Notes: generated from the sequence alone by a model not told the origin. DNA of 15,709 nucleotides from Phycisphaerae bacterium (GCA_002683195.1 NYSW01000016.1:11240-26948); one strand, 5' to 3'. Positions 5,672 to 14,290 are shown, counted from the first letter of the stretch. Numbers and translations are program-made.

Positions 5672-7077
5672 AGTGAGAGATGCGGAGGAATGCGTGGTGG
5701 CGTGGGAATGACCGGCTCCGGCCAAAGGGCCGCGAGGGCTTCGTTTCCGGAGATGCCGTCGATTTCGAAGGAAGCGCCGGTGGCCAGAAGGATCTCGACC
5801 TGCCGACGACCGATCCGGGTCCGAAGAACGACCTTCGTCGCATCGTCGTAGTCGCGATCCAGGACCTCGGTTCTTTTTTCGACCAGATCCACGAGCCTTG
5901 ACTCACGCAGGGGGATGGCGATTCGAACCTCGAGCACCTCACCTCGGAGATGTTGAAGCACCGCGTCAGCCAGGCCTTCGATTCCGTCACCGTCCCGGGC
6001 ACTGGCCACGATCGCATCAGGATTCGATTCAAGCCAGGCCTCCAGCACCCCGCTCGGAGTGCGGCCTTCTCGAACCGAGTCCCGGAGTCGATCGACCTTG
6101 TTCAGGACGAGGAGGCGAGGCTGGCCGGTCGCCCCGATGTCATCGAGCACCTTCGAAACCGTCTCGAACTGTCGCGCCGCGGTCGGATCAGACACGTCAA
6201 GCACGATCAGCAGAACGTGGGCGTAGACCGTCTCCTCGAGCGTGGCCCGAAAACTCGCGACCAGATGGTGAGGCAGATCACGGATGAACCCGACGGTGTC
6301 GGAGAGCAGAACCGAATTGCCACCACCGAGATTCCAGGCCCCGATCCGAGTGCTGAGGGTGGCGAACAGCATGTCGGCTTCCAGCGCACCGCCTTCGGTG
6401 AGACGATTGAACATCGTGCTCTTTCCCGCATTGGTGTAGCCCACCAGACCGACCGTGAAGTGATCATCACGTCGTCCGGCCACCTCCCGACTCCGGCGGG
6501 CCTGCACCTCGGCGAGATTCCGCTTGAGTTGCACCAGGCGACGCTGGACCAGACGGCGGTCGATCTCCAACTGCTGTTCACCGGGACCCCTGGTTCCCAC
6601 CCCCATCGGAGCGCCACCGGTCACCTGACCGAGGTGGCTCCACATCGAACGGAGCCTCGGGGCGGTGTATTCGAGCTGGGCGATCTCCACCTGGAGCCTG
6701 GCCTCCTTCGTGGCCGCCCGAGTCGCGAAGATGTCGAGAATCAGTTCGCTTCGATCGAGCACCTTGCACTTCAGGTCCTCCTCGAGCGCCTTGATCTGCA
6801 TCGGTGACAGATCGTTGTCGAAGATCACGACCTTGGCCCCCAGCGCGTTGACCATCACCCCGAGTTCCTCGACCTTTCCCTTGCCCAGATAGGTTCGAGC
6901 CCGGGGACGATCTCGCTGCTGCATCAGCCTTCCGACCACCCGGACCCCGGCGGCACCGGCGAGCGACGCCAGTTCTTCGAGCGGGTCCTCCTCTTCCGGC
7001 CTTTCGGGGAGCAGAACGGCCACCAGGACCGCCCCTTCGAGGTGGATATCGATGCCTTCGCGGCGGTCGTCCTTCAT
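5659..7077 (-). CDS. hflX: GTPase HflX
   Basis: A 472-residue ribosome-associated GTPase that splits stalled 70S ribosomes under stress. The N-terminal HflX domain has the family signatures RARTYLGKGKVEEL (about 59-72), VVIFDNDLSPMQ and RSELILDIFATRA, then the helical linker with GTRGPGEQQLEIDRR (161-175). The G domain carries G1 GYTNAGKST (213-221), G3 DTVGFIRDLPHHLVASF (from 260), G4 NKVD (326-329) and a G5-like SARDGDG near 359. The switch I region reads LFATLSTRIGAW, where related proteins usually have ATLDTRTRRW or ATLDPTTR. The ATG at 7077 has no strong Shine-Dalgarno, but the N-terminal length fits. It is divergent from the S41 protease gene across 206 bases. The C-terminus ends in a proline-rich tail that overlaps the convergent unknown gene. 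Confidence 0.96.
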   Translation of the reverse strand: MKDDRREGIDIHLEGAVLVAVLLPERPEEEDPLEELASLAGAAGVRVVGRLMQQRDRPRARTYLGKGKVEELGVMVNALGAKVVIFDNDLSPMQIKALEEDLKCKVLDRSELILDIFATRAATKEARLQVEIAQLEYTAPRLRSMWSHLGQVTGGAPMGVGTRGPGEQQLEIDRRLVQRRLVQLKRNLAEVQARRSREVAGRRDDHFTVGLVGYTNAGKSTMFNRLTEGGALEADMLFATLSTRIGAWNLGGGNSVLLSDTVGFIRDLPHHLVASFRATLEETVYAHVLLIVLDVSDPTAARQFETVSKVLDDIGATGQPRLLVLNKVDRLRDSVREGRTPSGVLEAWLESNPDAIVASARDGDGIEGLADAVLQHLRGEVLEVRIAIPLRESRLVDLVEKRTEVLDRDYDDATKVVLRTRIGRRQVEILLATGASFEIDGISGNEALAALWPEPVIPTPPRIPPHLSLHPR

Positions 7078-7283
7078 CGGCTGTTCATCACGAGTGTTTC
7101 CTGAGGTCCCGCGGGAGGGGTTCCACCAGGTCTCCCCGGAGGTTTGATCGGCGTACCGTCGCCGGCGTCTGGATGCCGAACGAACGGCGTTCCGGATCGT
7201 ACCACTCGAAGGAAGTCGGGTCCGAACCCGCCGACGTCCGTATCATCGTCCATTCTTCTTGTCCGGCAGCCTCCGGAGTTCGC

Positions 7284-8801
7284 ATGCCCACGCCCCCCTC
7301 CCGTCCTTCCACCACCCGTTTCGGCTTCTGGCCGGTGCCATTGCTGTGCATCCTGCTTGCCGCCCAGATCGCCCTCAGCTTCGGGGCGGGGCGGGCGGAC
7401 GACCTGTCCTGGTTCGATCCCCTGATCGACATCCGCGCGATGGTGATGGAGGATCACGTCGGGAAGCCGGATCCCAAGGCGATGCAGGAGGCGGCGATCG
7501 GGGCGATGCTCGAGACCCTCGACGATCCCTACACCGTCTGGATCCCTCCCAGAATGGAACGGGAGTTCGACAAGCAGATGCGAGGTTCCTACGTCGGAAT
7601 CGGCGCGGAGATCGACCTCGAACGCGACCGACTGCGAATCGTCACGCCGCTGGAGGACTCTCCTTCGCTCGCCGCCGGGGTTCGCGCCGGAGACATCGTT
7701 CTGGAGATCGATGGCACCGACACCCTCGGCCTCGGCACCGAAGGCTGCATCGAACTGCTCATGGGCGAGGAAGGCGATCCGGTCGACGTCCTGGTCCGCC
7801 ACCTGGATGGCGAGGAGGAGACCCTCACCATCGTTCGTCGTCGAATCGAAACCCGATCGGTCCGCGGCATGCAGCGTGAAGGTTCCGGCTGGAACCACTT
7901 CCTGGATCCTGAACGCGGCATCGGCTACATCAGACTCACGCAGTTCACCGACCGTTCGATCGAGGAGATGCGATCAGCCCTAGAAAGCCTCGAGGAAGCC
8001 GGCGCCCGGGGCCTGATCCTCGATCTGAGATTCAACGGCGGAGGGACTCTGGATGGAGCCATCGACATCGCCGACCTGTTTCTGGACCGCGGAGTGATCG
8101 TCTCGGTCAAGGACCGTGACGGCCAGGGACGAAGTTGGACCGCGGATGATGACGAAGACGACCTTGAATGGCCGATGGTCGTGCTGGTCAACGACGGCTC
8201 CGCCTCGGCCAGCGAGATCGTCTCCGGGGCCCTCCAGTCCCTGGGCCGGGCCAAGGTGCTCGGCGAACGAACCTTCGGCAAGGGATCGGTGCAGGAAGTC
8301 CGAAGTCTTCCCGGAGATCAGGGCATTCTCAAGATGACCACCGCGCGGTACTACCTTCCGGACGGTCGCAACCTCGACCGTCACGGCGAAGCAGAGATCT
8401 GGGGCGTGGATCCCGACCCCGGCTACCTGATCGATCTGGACACCGACGAGTACGCCGACCTGGTCTCGAAACGCCGGGTCTACGAAACCATCGATGGCGA
8501 GCTCGACGACGAGCGCACCCCGCCCCGATTCGATGACCCGGAATGGATCGATTCGACCCTCAACGACCCGCAACTCGCGGCGGCCGTCACCGCATTGCGG
8601 GCGAAGATCGGGGGCGAGGACTGGCCACGCGTCGGGGAGGATCCTTCTCTCGAAGCCGTCCTGGCCGGTGAACTCAAGACTCAGAACGCATACCGAGATC
8701 GGCTTCGTGAAGAACTGGCTTCCGTCGAGGAACGAATCGAGGAGCTCGAATCCAGTCCCCGCGTTGATGATCCGGAAACGGATCCCGGAACCGATTCGTG
8801 A
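7284..8801 (+). CDS. S41 family C-terminal processing protease (CtpA/Prc-like)
   Basis: A 505-residue exported serine protease that cleaves near protein C-termini outside the cytoplasm. ATG 7284 is chosen because GGAG (7275-7278) lies 5 bases upstream and a signal peptide starts there: a basic n-region (SRPSTTR), a hydrophobic stretch 14-34 and a likely cleavage site after AGRA (residue 38). A PDZ domain spans about 101-190 (GSYVGIGAEI, SPSLAAGVRAGDIVLEIDG). The S41 domain contains RGLILDLRFNGGG (242-254), the catalytic Ser308 in NDGSASASEIVSGAL, and Lys333 in TFGKGSVQEV, exactly 25 residues later as in E. coli Prc. The C-terminal 60 residues are charged and helical (LREELASVEERIEELESS), a probable coiled coil. 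The stop codon overlaps the tsaD start by 4 bases (GTGA), so the two are translationally coupled. Physiological substrates cannot be read from the sequence. Confidence 0.95.
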   Translation: MPTPPSRPSTTRFGFWPVPLLCILLAAQIALSFGAGRADDLSWFDPLIDIRAMVMEDHVGKPDPKAMQEAAIGAMLETLDDPYTVWIPPRMEREFDKQMRGSYVGIGAEIDLERDRLRIVTPLEDSPSLAAGVRAGDIVLEIDGTDTLGLGTEGCIELLMGEEGDPVDVLVRHLDGEEETLTIVRRRIETRSVRGMQREGSGWNHFLDPERGIGYIRLTQFTDRSIEEMRSALESLEEAGARGLILDLRFNGGGTLDGAIDIADLFLDRGVIVSVKDRDGQGRSWTADDDEDDLEWPMVVLVNDGSASASEIVSGALQSLGRAKVLGERTFGKGSVQEVRSLPGDQGILKMTTARYYLPDGRNLDRHGEAEIWGVDPDPGYLIDLDTDEYADLVSKRRVYETIDGELDDERTPPRFDDPEWIDSTLNDPQLAAAVTALRAKIGGEDWPRVGEDPSLEAVLAGELKTQNAYRDRLREELASVEERIEELESSPRVDDPETDPGTDS

Positions 8802-9868
8802 GCGATGCCCGGATCGATCCCGCCCTGGTGCTCGGCATCGAGACCAGCTGCGACGAGACCGCGGCGGCGGTGGTCGATGACCGCGGCCTGGTTCTGGGGG
8901 CCGCGGTCGCGACCCAGCACGAACTCCATGAGGAATACGGCGGCGTGGTTCCGGAGATCGCCAGCCGGGCTCATCTGGAACGCGTGCTGCCCGTGATTCG
9001 ACGGGCGCTCGATCTTGCAGGCATCGGGCTCGATCGACTCGACGCGGTGGCGGTGGGAAATCGACCCGGTCTCATCGGCGCCCTGCTGGTGGGCACCAGC
9101 GCCGCCAAGGGACTCGCCCTCGGATTGGACCGCCCGTTTCTCGGTGTCGATCACGTCCACGCCCATCTGGTTTCGGGGCTGCTCGCGGAAAACGAGCACT
9201 CGATTCCACCAGCCCCACGACTTCCCGCCCTCGGCCTGGTGCTGAGCGGAGGCCACACCAGCATCTACGAGATCGACGATCTCGTCTCGCCCAGACCACT
9301 CGGCCGCACCATCGACGATGCGATCGGCGAGGCCTTCGACAAGGTCGCAGCCCTCCTCGGGCTCGGACACCCCGGTGGACCGGAGGTCGAGAAGGTCGCG
9401 GCCCAGGGCGATCCGAACGCCCACGACTTCCCGGTGGCGAATCTCGGACGCGATCGCCTCGATTTCTCGTACAGCGGACTGAAGACCGCGGTTCGCTACG
9501 CCGCCCTCGGCGTTCCGGGACGGGATCCAGAGCCCACGGCTCCACTCGACGAACAACGACGTGCCGACCTCGCGGCATCGTTCCAGAAGGCCGCGATCGC
9601 GGCGGTGCGAAGGAATCTTCGCCGCGCCATCGTCGCCCGACCCGAGGCTCGCACCCTTCTGGTCGGTGGCGGCGTGGTCGCGAACCGGGCCGTGCGTACG
9701 ATGCTCGAGATCGAAGCCGAGAAGGCCGGCCTGGAACTTCGGATGCCCACCCCCGCCTTCAGCCAGGACAATGGTGCGATGATTGCACTCCTCGGCGCCA
9801 TGAGACTCACCCGGGGCGAACGCGATGAATTCTCACTCGCGCCCGCCGCCACCACTCGTTCGACCTGA
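8798..9868 (+). CDS. tsaD: tRNA N6-adenosine threonylcarbamoyltransferase TsaD
   Basis: A 356-residue cytosolic ASKHA-fold enzyme that, with TsaB and TsaE, transfers threonylcarbamoyl from TC-AMP to A37 of ANN-decoding tRNAs (t6A). Motifs in order are GIETSCDETAAAVV (13-26), GNRPGLIGALLVG (87-99), the metal-binding histidines in VDHVHAHLVSG (His119 and His123), LSGGHTSIYEI (149-159), DDAIGEAFDKVA, SYSGLKTAV, GGGVVANRAVR and FSQDNGAMIAL (Asp324). Translation starts at GTG 8798; the nearest ATG (8805) is out of frame, and the GTG overlaps the upstream stop codon. No tsaB or tsaE is visible in the window. The 20-base gap to the GGQ gene supports one transcript. Confidence 0.97.
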   Translation: MSDARIDPALVLGIETSCDETAAAVVDDRGLVLGAAVATQHELHEEYGGVVPEIASRAHLERVLPVIRRALDLAGIGLDRLDAVAVGNRPGLIGALLVGTSAAKGLALGLDRPFLGVDHVHAHLVSGLLAENEHSIPPAPRLPALGLVLSGGHTSIYEIDDLVSPRPLGRTIDDAIGEAFDKVAALLGLGHPGGPEVEKVAAQGDPNAHDFPVANLGRDRLDFSYSGLKTAVRYAALGVPGRDPEPTAPLDEQRRADLAASFQKAAIAAVRRNLRRAIVARPEARTLLVGGGVVANRAVRTMLEIEAEKAGLELRMPTPAFSQDNGAMIALLGAMRLTRGERDEFSLAPAATTRST

Positions 9869-9888
9869 CCCCAATTTGATCGCCAACC

Positions 9889-10446
9889 GTGTCCTACCGA
9901 CCTCCCTACGTCGACCCCGACTCCATTCTCGTCGATCCTCCCCATCCAGCCTCCCTGACCCCGGAGAAGCTGTTGAAGCAGTGCGAGTTCCGATTCGGTC
10001 GAACCGGCGGTCCCGGTGGTCAGAATCGAAACAAGGTGGAGACCGGAGCCTGGATCGTCCACGGTCCGACCGGCCTCGAGGCGAAGGCCACCGAGCGGCG
10101 GCAGCAGCAGGTGAATCGACACGTGGCGATCGGCCGCCTCCGACTCCGCCTCGCGTTGAAGGCCCGCGCCGTCACCAACCGCGAACGTCACAAGCCAAGC
10201 GACCTCTGGGAAGGGCGACGCGAGGGCACCCGACTCCAGGTGAACCCCAAGCATGCCGATTACCCCGCGCTGCTGGCCGAGGCCCTCGACGTGATCGTGG
10301 TTCGTCGATGGGACGTGGCTGGCGCGGCGAAGATCCTTGGAGTCACCATGAGCCAGCTCTCCCGATTGGTCCGCCATCACCCGCCGGCATTCGCAAAGCT
10401 CAACAAGGGCCGCGAATCCGTCGGCCTTCAACCGCTCCGAAAGTGA
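9889..10446 (+). CDS. Peptide chain release factor-like (GGQ) protein with helix-turn-helix-like C-terminus
   Basis: A 185-residue protein with the catalytic domain of class I release factors but no stop-codon recognition domain. Residues 24-95 hold FGRTGGPGGQNRNKVETGAW, with the GGQ at 43-45 that enters the peptidyl-transferase centre and triggers peptidyl-tRNA hydrolysis, then PTGLEAKATERRQQQVNR. Small GGQ proteins such as ArfB and PrfH rescue stalled ribosomes. ArfB uses a basic C-terminal tail in the empty mRNA channel; here residues 125-185 instead suggest compact helices, WDVAGAAKILGVTMSQLSRL resembling a helix-turn-helix, followed by a basic end (LNKGRESVGLQPLRK). Translation starts at GTG 9889 with no visible Shine-Dalgarno, and no other start precedes the GGQ domain sensibly. 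It lies 20 bases after tsaD and 4 before the amidohydrolase. Domain identity is firm; a rescue role is inferred. Confidence 0.88.
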   Translation: MSYRPPYVDPDSILVDPPHPASLTPEKLLKQCEFRFGRTGGPGGQNRNKVETGAWIVHGPTGLEAKATERRQQQVNRHVAIGRLRLRLALKARAVTNRERHKPSDLWEGRREGTRLQVNPKHADYPALLAEALDVIVVRRWDVAGAAKILGVTMSQLSRLVRHHPPAFAKLNKGRESVGLQPLRK

Positions 10447-10450
10447 TTCG

Positions 10451-11635
10451 ATGTCGATACCCGAGACCCTGCTCCAGCACATCACCGACGTTCGACGAGA
10501 TCTTCATGCCCACCCCGAGATCGCCTACGAAGAACGTCGGACCAGCGAAGTCGTCGCCCGGGAATTGGAAGACGCCGGCATCGAGCACCGAACCGGCCTC
10601 GCAGGCGGTACCGGCGTTCTAGCCTGGCTTCCGGGAGGCGACGAACTCGACGGAGAAGCGATCGGACTTCGGGCGGACATCGACGCCCTGCCCATCGAGG
10701 AGGAGACCGGTGCCCCCTGGGCATCGACGATTCCCGGACGAATGCATGCCTGCGGACATGACGGCCACACCGCCATCCTCCTGGGGACCGCCCGGCACCT
10801 CGCAACGCTCGCGGCACGGAAGCCACTGCCCCGGCCCGTGGTGATGCTCTTTCAACCCGCGGAAGAAGGCGGCGGTGGAGGCGAACGGATGGTTGAGGAC
10901 GGAGTGCTCGACGGACGAATCGCACCGACCCCGGTCAAGCGGATCTACGGACTCCACGGATGGCCGGACGCTCCCGCCGGCTCGGTCGGAACCCGCTCCG
11001 GCCCACTTCTGGCCGCGAGTGATCGCTTCGAGATCGAAATCAAGGGCGAGGGAACCCACGCGGCCTGGCCACAGGGCGGACGGGATCCGGTGATCGCGGC
11101 CGCCGCCATCACCACCGCCCTTCAGACCGTGGTCGCCCGAAACTGCGATCCGCTCGATGCCGCGGTGGTGAGCGTGACGATCCTCGAGGCGGGAACCACA
11201 TTCAACGTGATTCCCGGCACTGCCCGGGTCGCGGGGACCGCCCGAAGTCTTTCGCCCGAAGTCCAGGACCTCCTTGAAAGACGGATCGCCGACATCGCCA
11301 CCGGCGTGGCCACCGCTCACGGATGCACCGCGACCTCCGTCTACCGCCGCGGGTACCCGGTCACCATCAACCACCCCGAACCCACCGCCACCTTCGAGCG
11401 ACTGGCGCGAGCGGAAATCGGCGATGAGCGCTGGTTCGACGTCGAACGCCCGGTGATGGGCGGCGAGGATTTCGCCTACTACGGCCAGAAAGTTCCCGCC
11501 TGTTTCTTCATGCTCGGGCAGAGAGCCGAGGGAGAGACCTCGATGCCCTCCCTGCATTCGCCCAGATATGACTTCAATGACGGAACTCTGGCGACTGGCG
11601 TCCGTCTCATGACGAGACTCGCCCTGGAGGGTTGA
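10451..11635 (+). CDS. M20D-family amidohydrolase (HipO/AbgB-like)
   Basis: A 394-residue cytosolic metal-dependent amidohydrolase of the M20D type, which removes acyl or aryl groups from amino acids (hippurate, N-acetyl amino acids, IAA conjugates). Metal ligands are visible: Cys101 and His103 in MHACGHDGHTA, Glu138/Glu139 in QPAEEG, His169 in GLHGWP and His369 in LHSPRYDF. RADIDALPIEEE (74-85) is the usual upstream motif. The lid/dimerisation domain lies about 185-300 (GTHAAWPQGGRDP, GTTFNVIPGTAR). Length is typical. ATG 10451 starts 4 bases after the previous stop, so it is probably the last gene of the S41-tsaD-GGQ run. Substrate cannot be read from sequence. Confidence 0.93.
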   Translation: MSIPETLLQHITDVRRDLHAHPEIAYEERRTSEVVARELEDAGIEHRTGLAGGTGVLAWLPGGDELDGEAIGLRADIDALPIEEETGAPWASTIPGRMHACGHDGHTAILLGTARHLATLAARKPLPRPVVMLFQPAEEGGGGGERMVEDGVLDGRIAPTPVKRIYGLHGWPDAPAGSVGTRSGPLLAASDRFEIEIKGEGTHAAWPQGGRDPVIAAAAITTALQTVVARNCDPLDAAVVSVTILEAGTTFNVIPGTARVAGTARSLSPEVQDLLERRIADIATGVATAHGCTATSVYRRGYPVTINHPEPTATFERLARAEIGDERWFDVERPVMGGEDFAYYGQKVPACFFMLGQRAEGETSMPSLHSPRYDFNDGTLATGVRLMTRLALEG

Positions 11636-11713
11636 GTCCGGATATCCGAAGTGGCATTTCCAGAAAGAACCCTCTGAATCCGCCTGCTCCGCATCCGGGT
11701 GATATTCGGTTGG

Positions 11714-11730
11714 CGGGAGCCTCGCTCCCG
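11714..11730. repeat. REP-like palindrome
   Basis: A perfect 7-bp stem (11714-11720 against 11724-11730) with the 3-base loop CTC sits in the 192-base gap after the amidohydrolase, within the longer string TTGGCGGGAGCCTCGCTCCC. No T-run follows, so it is not a standard terminator. From memory, words like this recur in planctomycete intergenic regions as REP-type elements; the window holds only one copy, so repetition is not shown here. Confidence 0.45.
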
Positions 11731-11827
11731 GCTACGGTTCGAGGGCGGTGGCCAGGCTGCCGCGTCCGCCGCCTCCGACCAACGACCGCCCCCGTTCAGC
11801 CCAGTACAGCACCAAGATCGGAATTGA

Positions 11828-14080
11828 ATGCCCCCCCAGTCCACCATCGCACGAGCCACTCTGTTCACCCTCCTGGCTTCTGCCACATCGGCTTCCGCCT
11901 TCGCAGCGGACATCCCAGGTGACTGGATCCCCGGCCCCTGGCATGCGTCGGCCGGCCTCTCGACCTCTGACCGCCTGAATCTCGAAATCGATCCCGTGAT
12001 CCTCTCCCGAATCCGGGAATCCGCCGAAGTGGCGAGCCGAGTCCTTCTGGGCGACGTGCTCCTCCCCGGCAACATCCGAGTGGATCTCGAGCTCGACCGC
12101 ATTCCCACCGAGGCTCCCGGAGCCCAACTGGTGGTGATGAACGATCGCGGACGATCCCGTCCCGTCGCCCTCGATTCGTTCGAGTCGACCATCGCGCTCG
12201 GTGGCACGGTGATCGGTGACCCGGACGGCGAAGCATTCATCGCCTTCGGGCCTGTCGGACTCGAAGGCTGGATTCGCCACGACGGCGTCTCGTATTCGTT
12301 GTCGGACGGACCGCGAAACGGAATTCCCATGCTGACCCGCATGGACTCCATGCCGCCGCTCGATCCAGCCCTGCTCGACAACTTCTGTGGCACCGATCTG
12401 CTCGAGGGACCGACCCTTCCCGGCATCCGGCCCGTCCTCGCCGGGGAAGCCCCGCCCATGGGCGGCATCGCCGGCATCGACGAAGAACCGTGCCGTCGGA
12501 TTCGGATGGCCATCGATACCGACAACGAATTCCTCGGGCTCTTCGGTGGAGACGTCCAGGGTGCGGCGAGTTACATCTCCACCCTCTGCGCGGCTTCAAG
12601 CTTCATCTATCGGCGAGACCTGAACACGGTTCTCGCACCCACCTGGGTCCGACTCTGGATCGCCAGTGATCCCTGGGACGCGGGCAGCACCGGCGACCAG
12701 CTCAACCAGTTCCGAAACTACTGGCAAGGCAACCAGAACAACGTCTCTCGCGACCTCGCTCACTTTCTGAGCGGCCGAGGACTCGGTGGCGGCGTCGCCT
12801 GGCTGCCGGGACTCTGCGGCTCCTACGGGTATGGCCTTTCCGCCAATCTCGGTGGTGGTTTCCCGTATCCGATCGAAAACAACAATGGTGCGAACTGGGA
12901 CCTGATGGTCTTCAGTCACGAGGTCGGTCACAACTGTGGCGCCCCGCACACCCATTCGATCGGGGTCGACGGCTGTGCCGATGGAGATTGCTCCGTGGTG
13001 CCCAACGGAACCATCATGAGTTACTGCCATCTTTGCGATGGTGGCCTCGCCAACATGCGGATGGAGTTCTGCCCGGAGAACATTCTGAACATGGAAAACA
13101 CGATCGGCGCGGGTGGTTGCAACTATGAGATCGGCGAGGACGCCATCGTGCTTGCCGACGCGGCCACGACCCTCGAAGGCGTTTCCGTGGCGATCGACGC
13201 CGCGGCGAACGACTACGGACTCTCATGCGGCGGAAGCGACATCCTGGCCTTCGACGAAGTCAGTTTCGCCGGTGGAACCATCACCCGGCTGGTCGACTGG
13301 GTCGCCAACGGCCGCGATGCCCTGCTCTACATGCCGCCGCCGGGATTCACCGGGACGGACAGCTTCGCCTATCGCGTCCGACCCGACGGCGAGATTCGTT
13401 CGGGAACCGTCACCGTGACCGTGCTCGAATCCGACTTTCGGGATCCCGAAAACCCGACCGGCACCACCCCGGGCGTTCAGGCCGAGTTCTACGAACTCGA
13501 AAGCCTCTCGGAACTTCCGGACTTCTCATTGCTCGACACCTACGGTGGTGCGGTGCACGATCGCATCGACTTCCCCTCGACCGGTGGCGAGTTCGCCGAA
13601 ACCGGTCTGGCCGATGACTTCGGCGTGGTGTGGACGGGTTGGATCAACGTTCCCTCCAGCGGAGTCTGGACGCTCGGAACCGAGAGCGACGACGGAAGCC
13701 GACTCTCCATCGGCGACCAGGTCGTGGTCGACAACGACGGGCTGCATGGCATGCAGTCCCGCAGCGGTTCGATCGGCCTCGACGCCGGGCGGCACGCCAT
13801 CCGCATCGAGTTCTTCGAACGCGGCGGCGGCGCCGGCTGCGTCGTCAAGGCAGGTGGGCCGGGTATGGACTTCGGCGTGATTCCCGCGTCGATGTGGTCT
13901 CATGGCCAGTCGTCCGAACCCTCGCCCGACCTGGACGGTGACGGTGGAGTCACCGGAGCCGACCTCGGCCTCCTGCTTGCCGGCTGGGGCGAACCCGGCC
14001 CCACCGACATCAACGGTGATGGCACGACCAACGGTGCGGATCTCGGGCTGCTCCTCGCGGCCTGGTCGACCGGCCCGTGA
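11828..14080 (+). CDS. Secreted reprolysin-like (M12B-type) metalloprotease with PA14 and dockerin-like domains
   Basis: A 750-residue exported multidomain protease. Residues 1-27 form a signal peptide (TLFTLLASATSASAFA, cut before ADIPG). About 28-215 is a propeptide-like region that ends near a conserved NFCGTDLL (Cys187). The zinc protease domain spans about 220-430: HEVGHNCGAPH gives ligands His364, His368 and His374 with catalytic Glu365, and GTIMSYCH gives the Met-turn (Met397). About 430-535 resembles a bacterial Ig-like domain (AANDYGLSCGG, PPGFTGTDSFAYRV). About 549-685 is a PA14 domain (GVQAEFYELE, WTLGTESDDGSRLSIGDQVV). Residues 701-750 carry two calcium-loop repeats, DLDGDGGVTGADLGLLLAGW and DINGDGTTNGADLGLLLAAW, of dockerin type. 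No clear Shine-Dalgarno precedes the ATG, but the signal peptide fixes the start. A terminator follows. The substrate is unknown; PA14 suggests carbohydrate or surface binding. Confidence 0.92.
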   Translation: MPPQSTIARATLFTLLASATSASAFAADIPGDWIPGPWHASAGLSTSDRLNLEIDPVILSRIRESAEVASRVLLGDVLLPGNIRVDLELDRIPTEAPGAQLVVMNDRGRSRPVALDSFESTIALGGTVIGDPDGEAFIAFGPVGLEGWIRHDGVSYSLSDGPRNGIPMLTRMDSMPPLDPALLDNFCGTDLLEGPTLPGIRPVLAGEAPPMGGIAGIDEEPCRRIRMAIDTDNEFLGLFGGDVQGAASYISTLCAASSFIYRRDLNTVLAPTWVRLWIASDPWDAGSTGDQLNQFRNYWQGNQNNVSRDLAHFLSGRGLGGGVAWLPGLCGSYGYGLSANLGGGFPYPIENNNGANWDLMVFSHEVGHNCGAPHTHSIGVDGCADGDCSVVPNGTIMSYCHLCDGGLANMRMEFCPENILNMENTIGAGGCNYEIGEDAIVLADAATTLEGVSVAIDAAANDYGLSCGGSDILAFDEVSFAGGTITRLVDWVANGRDALLYMPPPGFTGTDSFAYRVRPDGEIRSGTVTVTVLESDFRDPENPTGTTPGVQAEFYELESLSELPDFSLLDTYGGAVHDRIDFPSTGGEFAETGLADDFGVVWTGWINVPSSGVWTLGTESDDGSRLSIGDQVVVDNDGLHGMQSRSGSIGLDAGRHAIRIEFFERGGGAGCVVKAGGPGMDFGVIPASMWSHGQSSEPSPDLDGDGGVTGADLGLLLAGWGEPGPTDINGDGTTNGADLGLLLAAWSTGP

Positions 14081-14142
14081 GCGAAGCCGAGGTCTGGGCC
14101 GGCCTCGATTCCCGGTCTCACACCCCCAGCGAACGATTCCAT

Positions 14143-14182
14143 GCCCCTTCTCCATCCATCAGGAAGGAGAAGGGGCTTTCTT
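14143..14182 (+). terminator. Rho-independent terminator between the two metalloprotease genes
   Basis: A perfect 11-bp stem (14143-14153 against 14166-14176) encloses a 12-base loop and is followed by TTTCTT. It begins 63 bases after the first protease stop codon. The two protease genes are therefore probably separate transcription units despite lying in tandem. Confidence 0.75.
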
Positions 14183-14290
14183 GAACTCCGCGGATTGCGG
14201 AACACTCGGTCTTTGAATGCGACCAACCCAACATTCGTTGTCCCTCCGGGACGACGGGGACGGTCTATCCAGCAAGGGAGCGATACAGAC

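Noticed and set aside
7241..7246. TATCAT as -10 box for the S41 protease operon
   Set aside because: The hexamer is good and well placed, but no -35-like sequence lies 16-18 bases upstream, so it is not listed as a promoter.
11479..12525. 348-codon minus-strand open frame opposite the amidohydrolase end and first metalloprotease
   Set aside because: It is a shadow of two clear genes and contains no recognisable domain.
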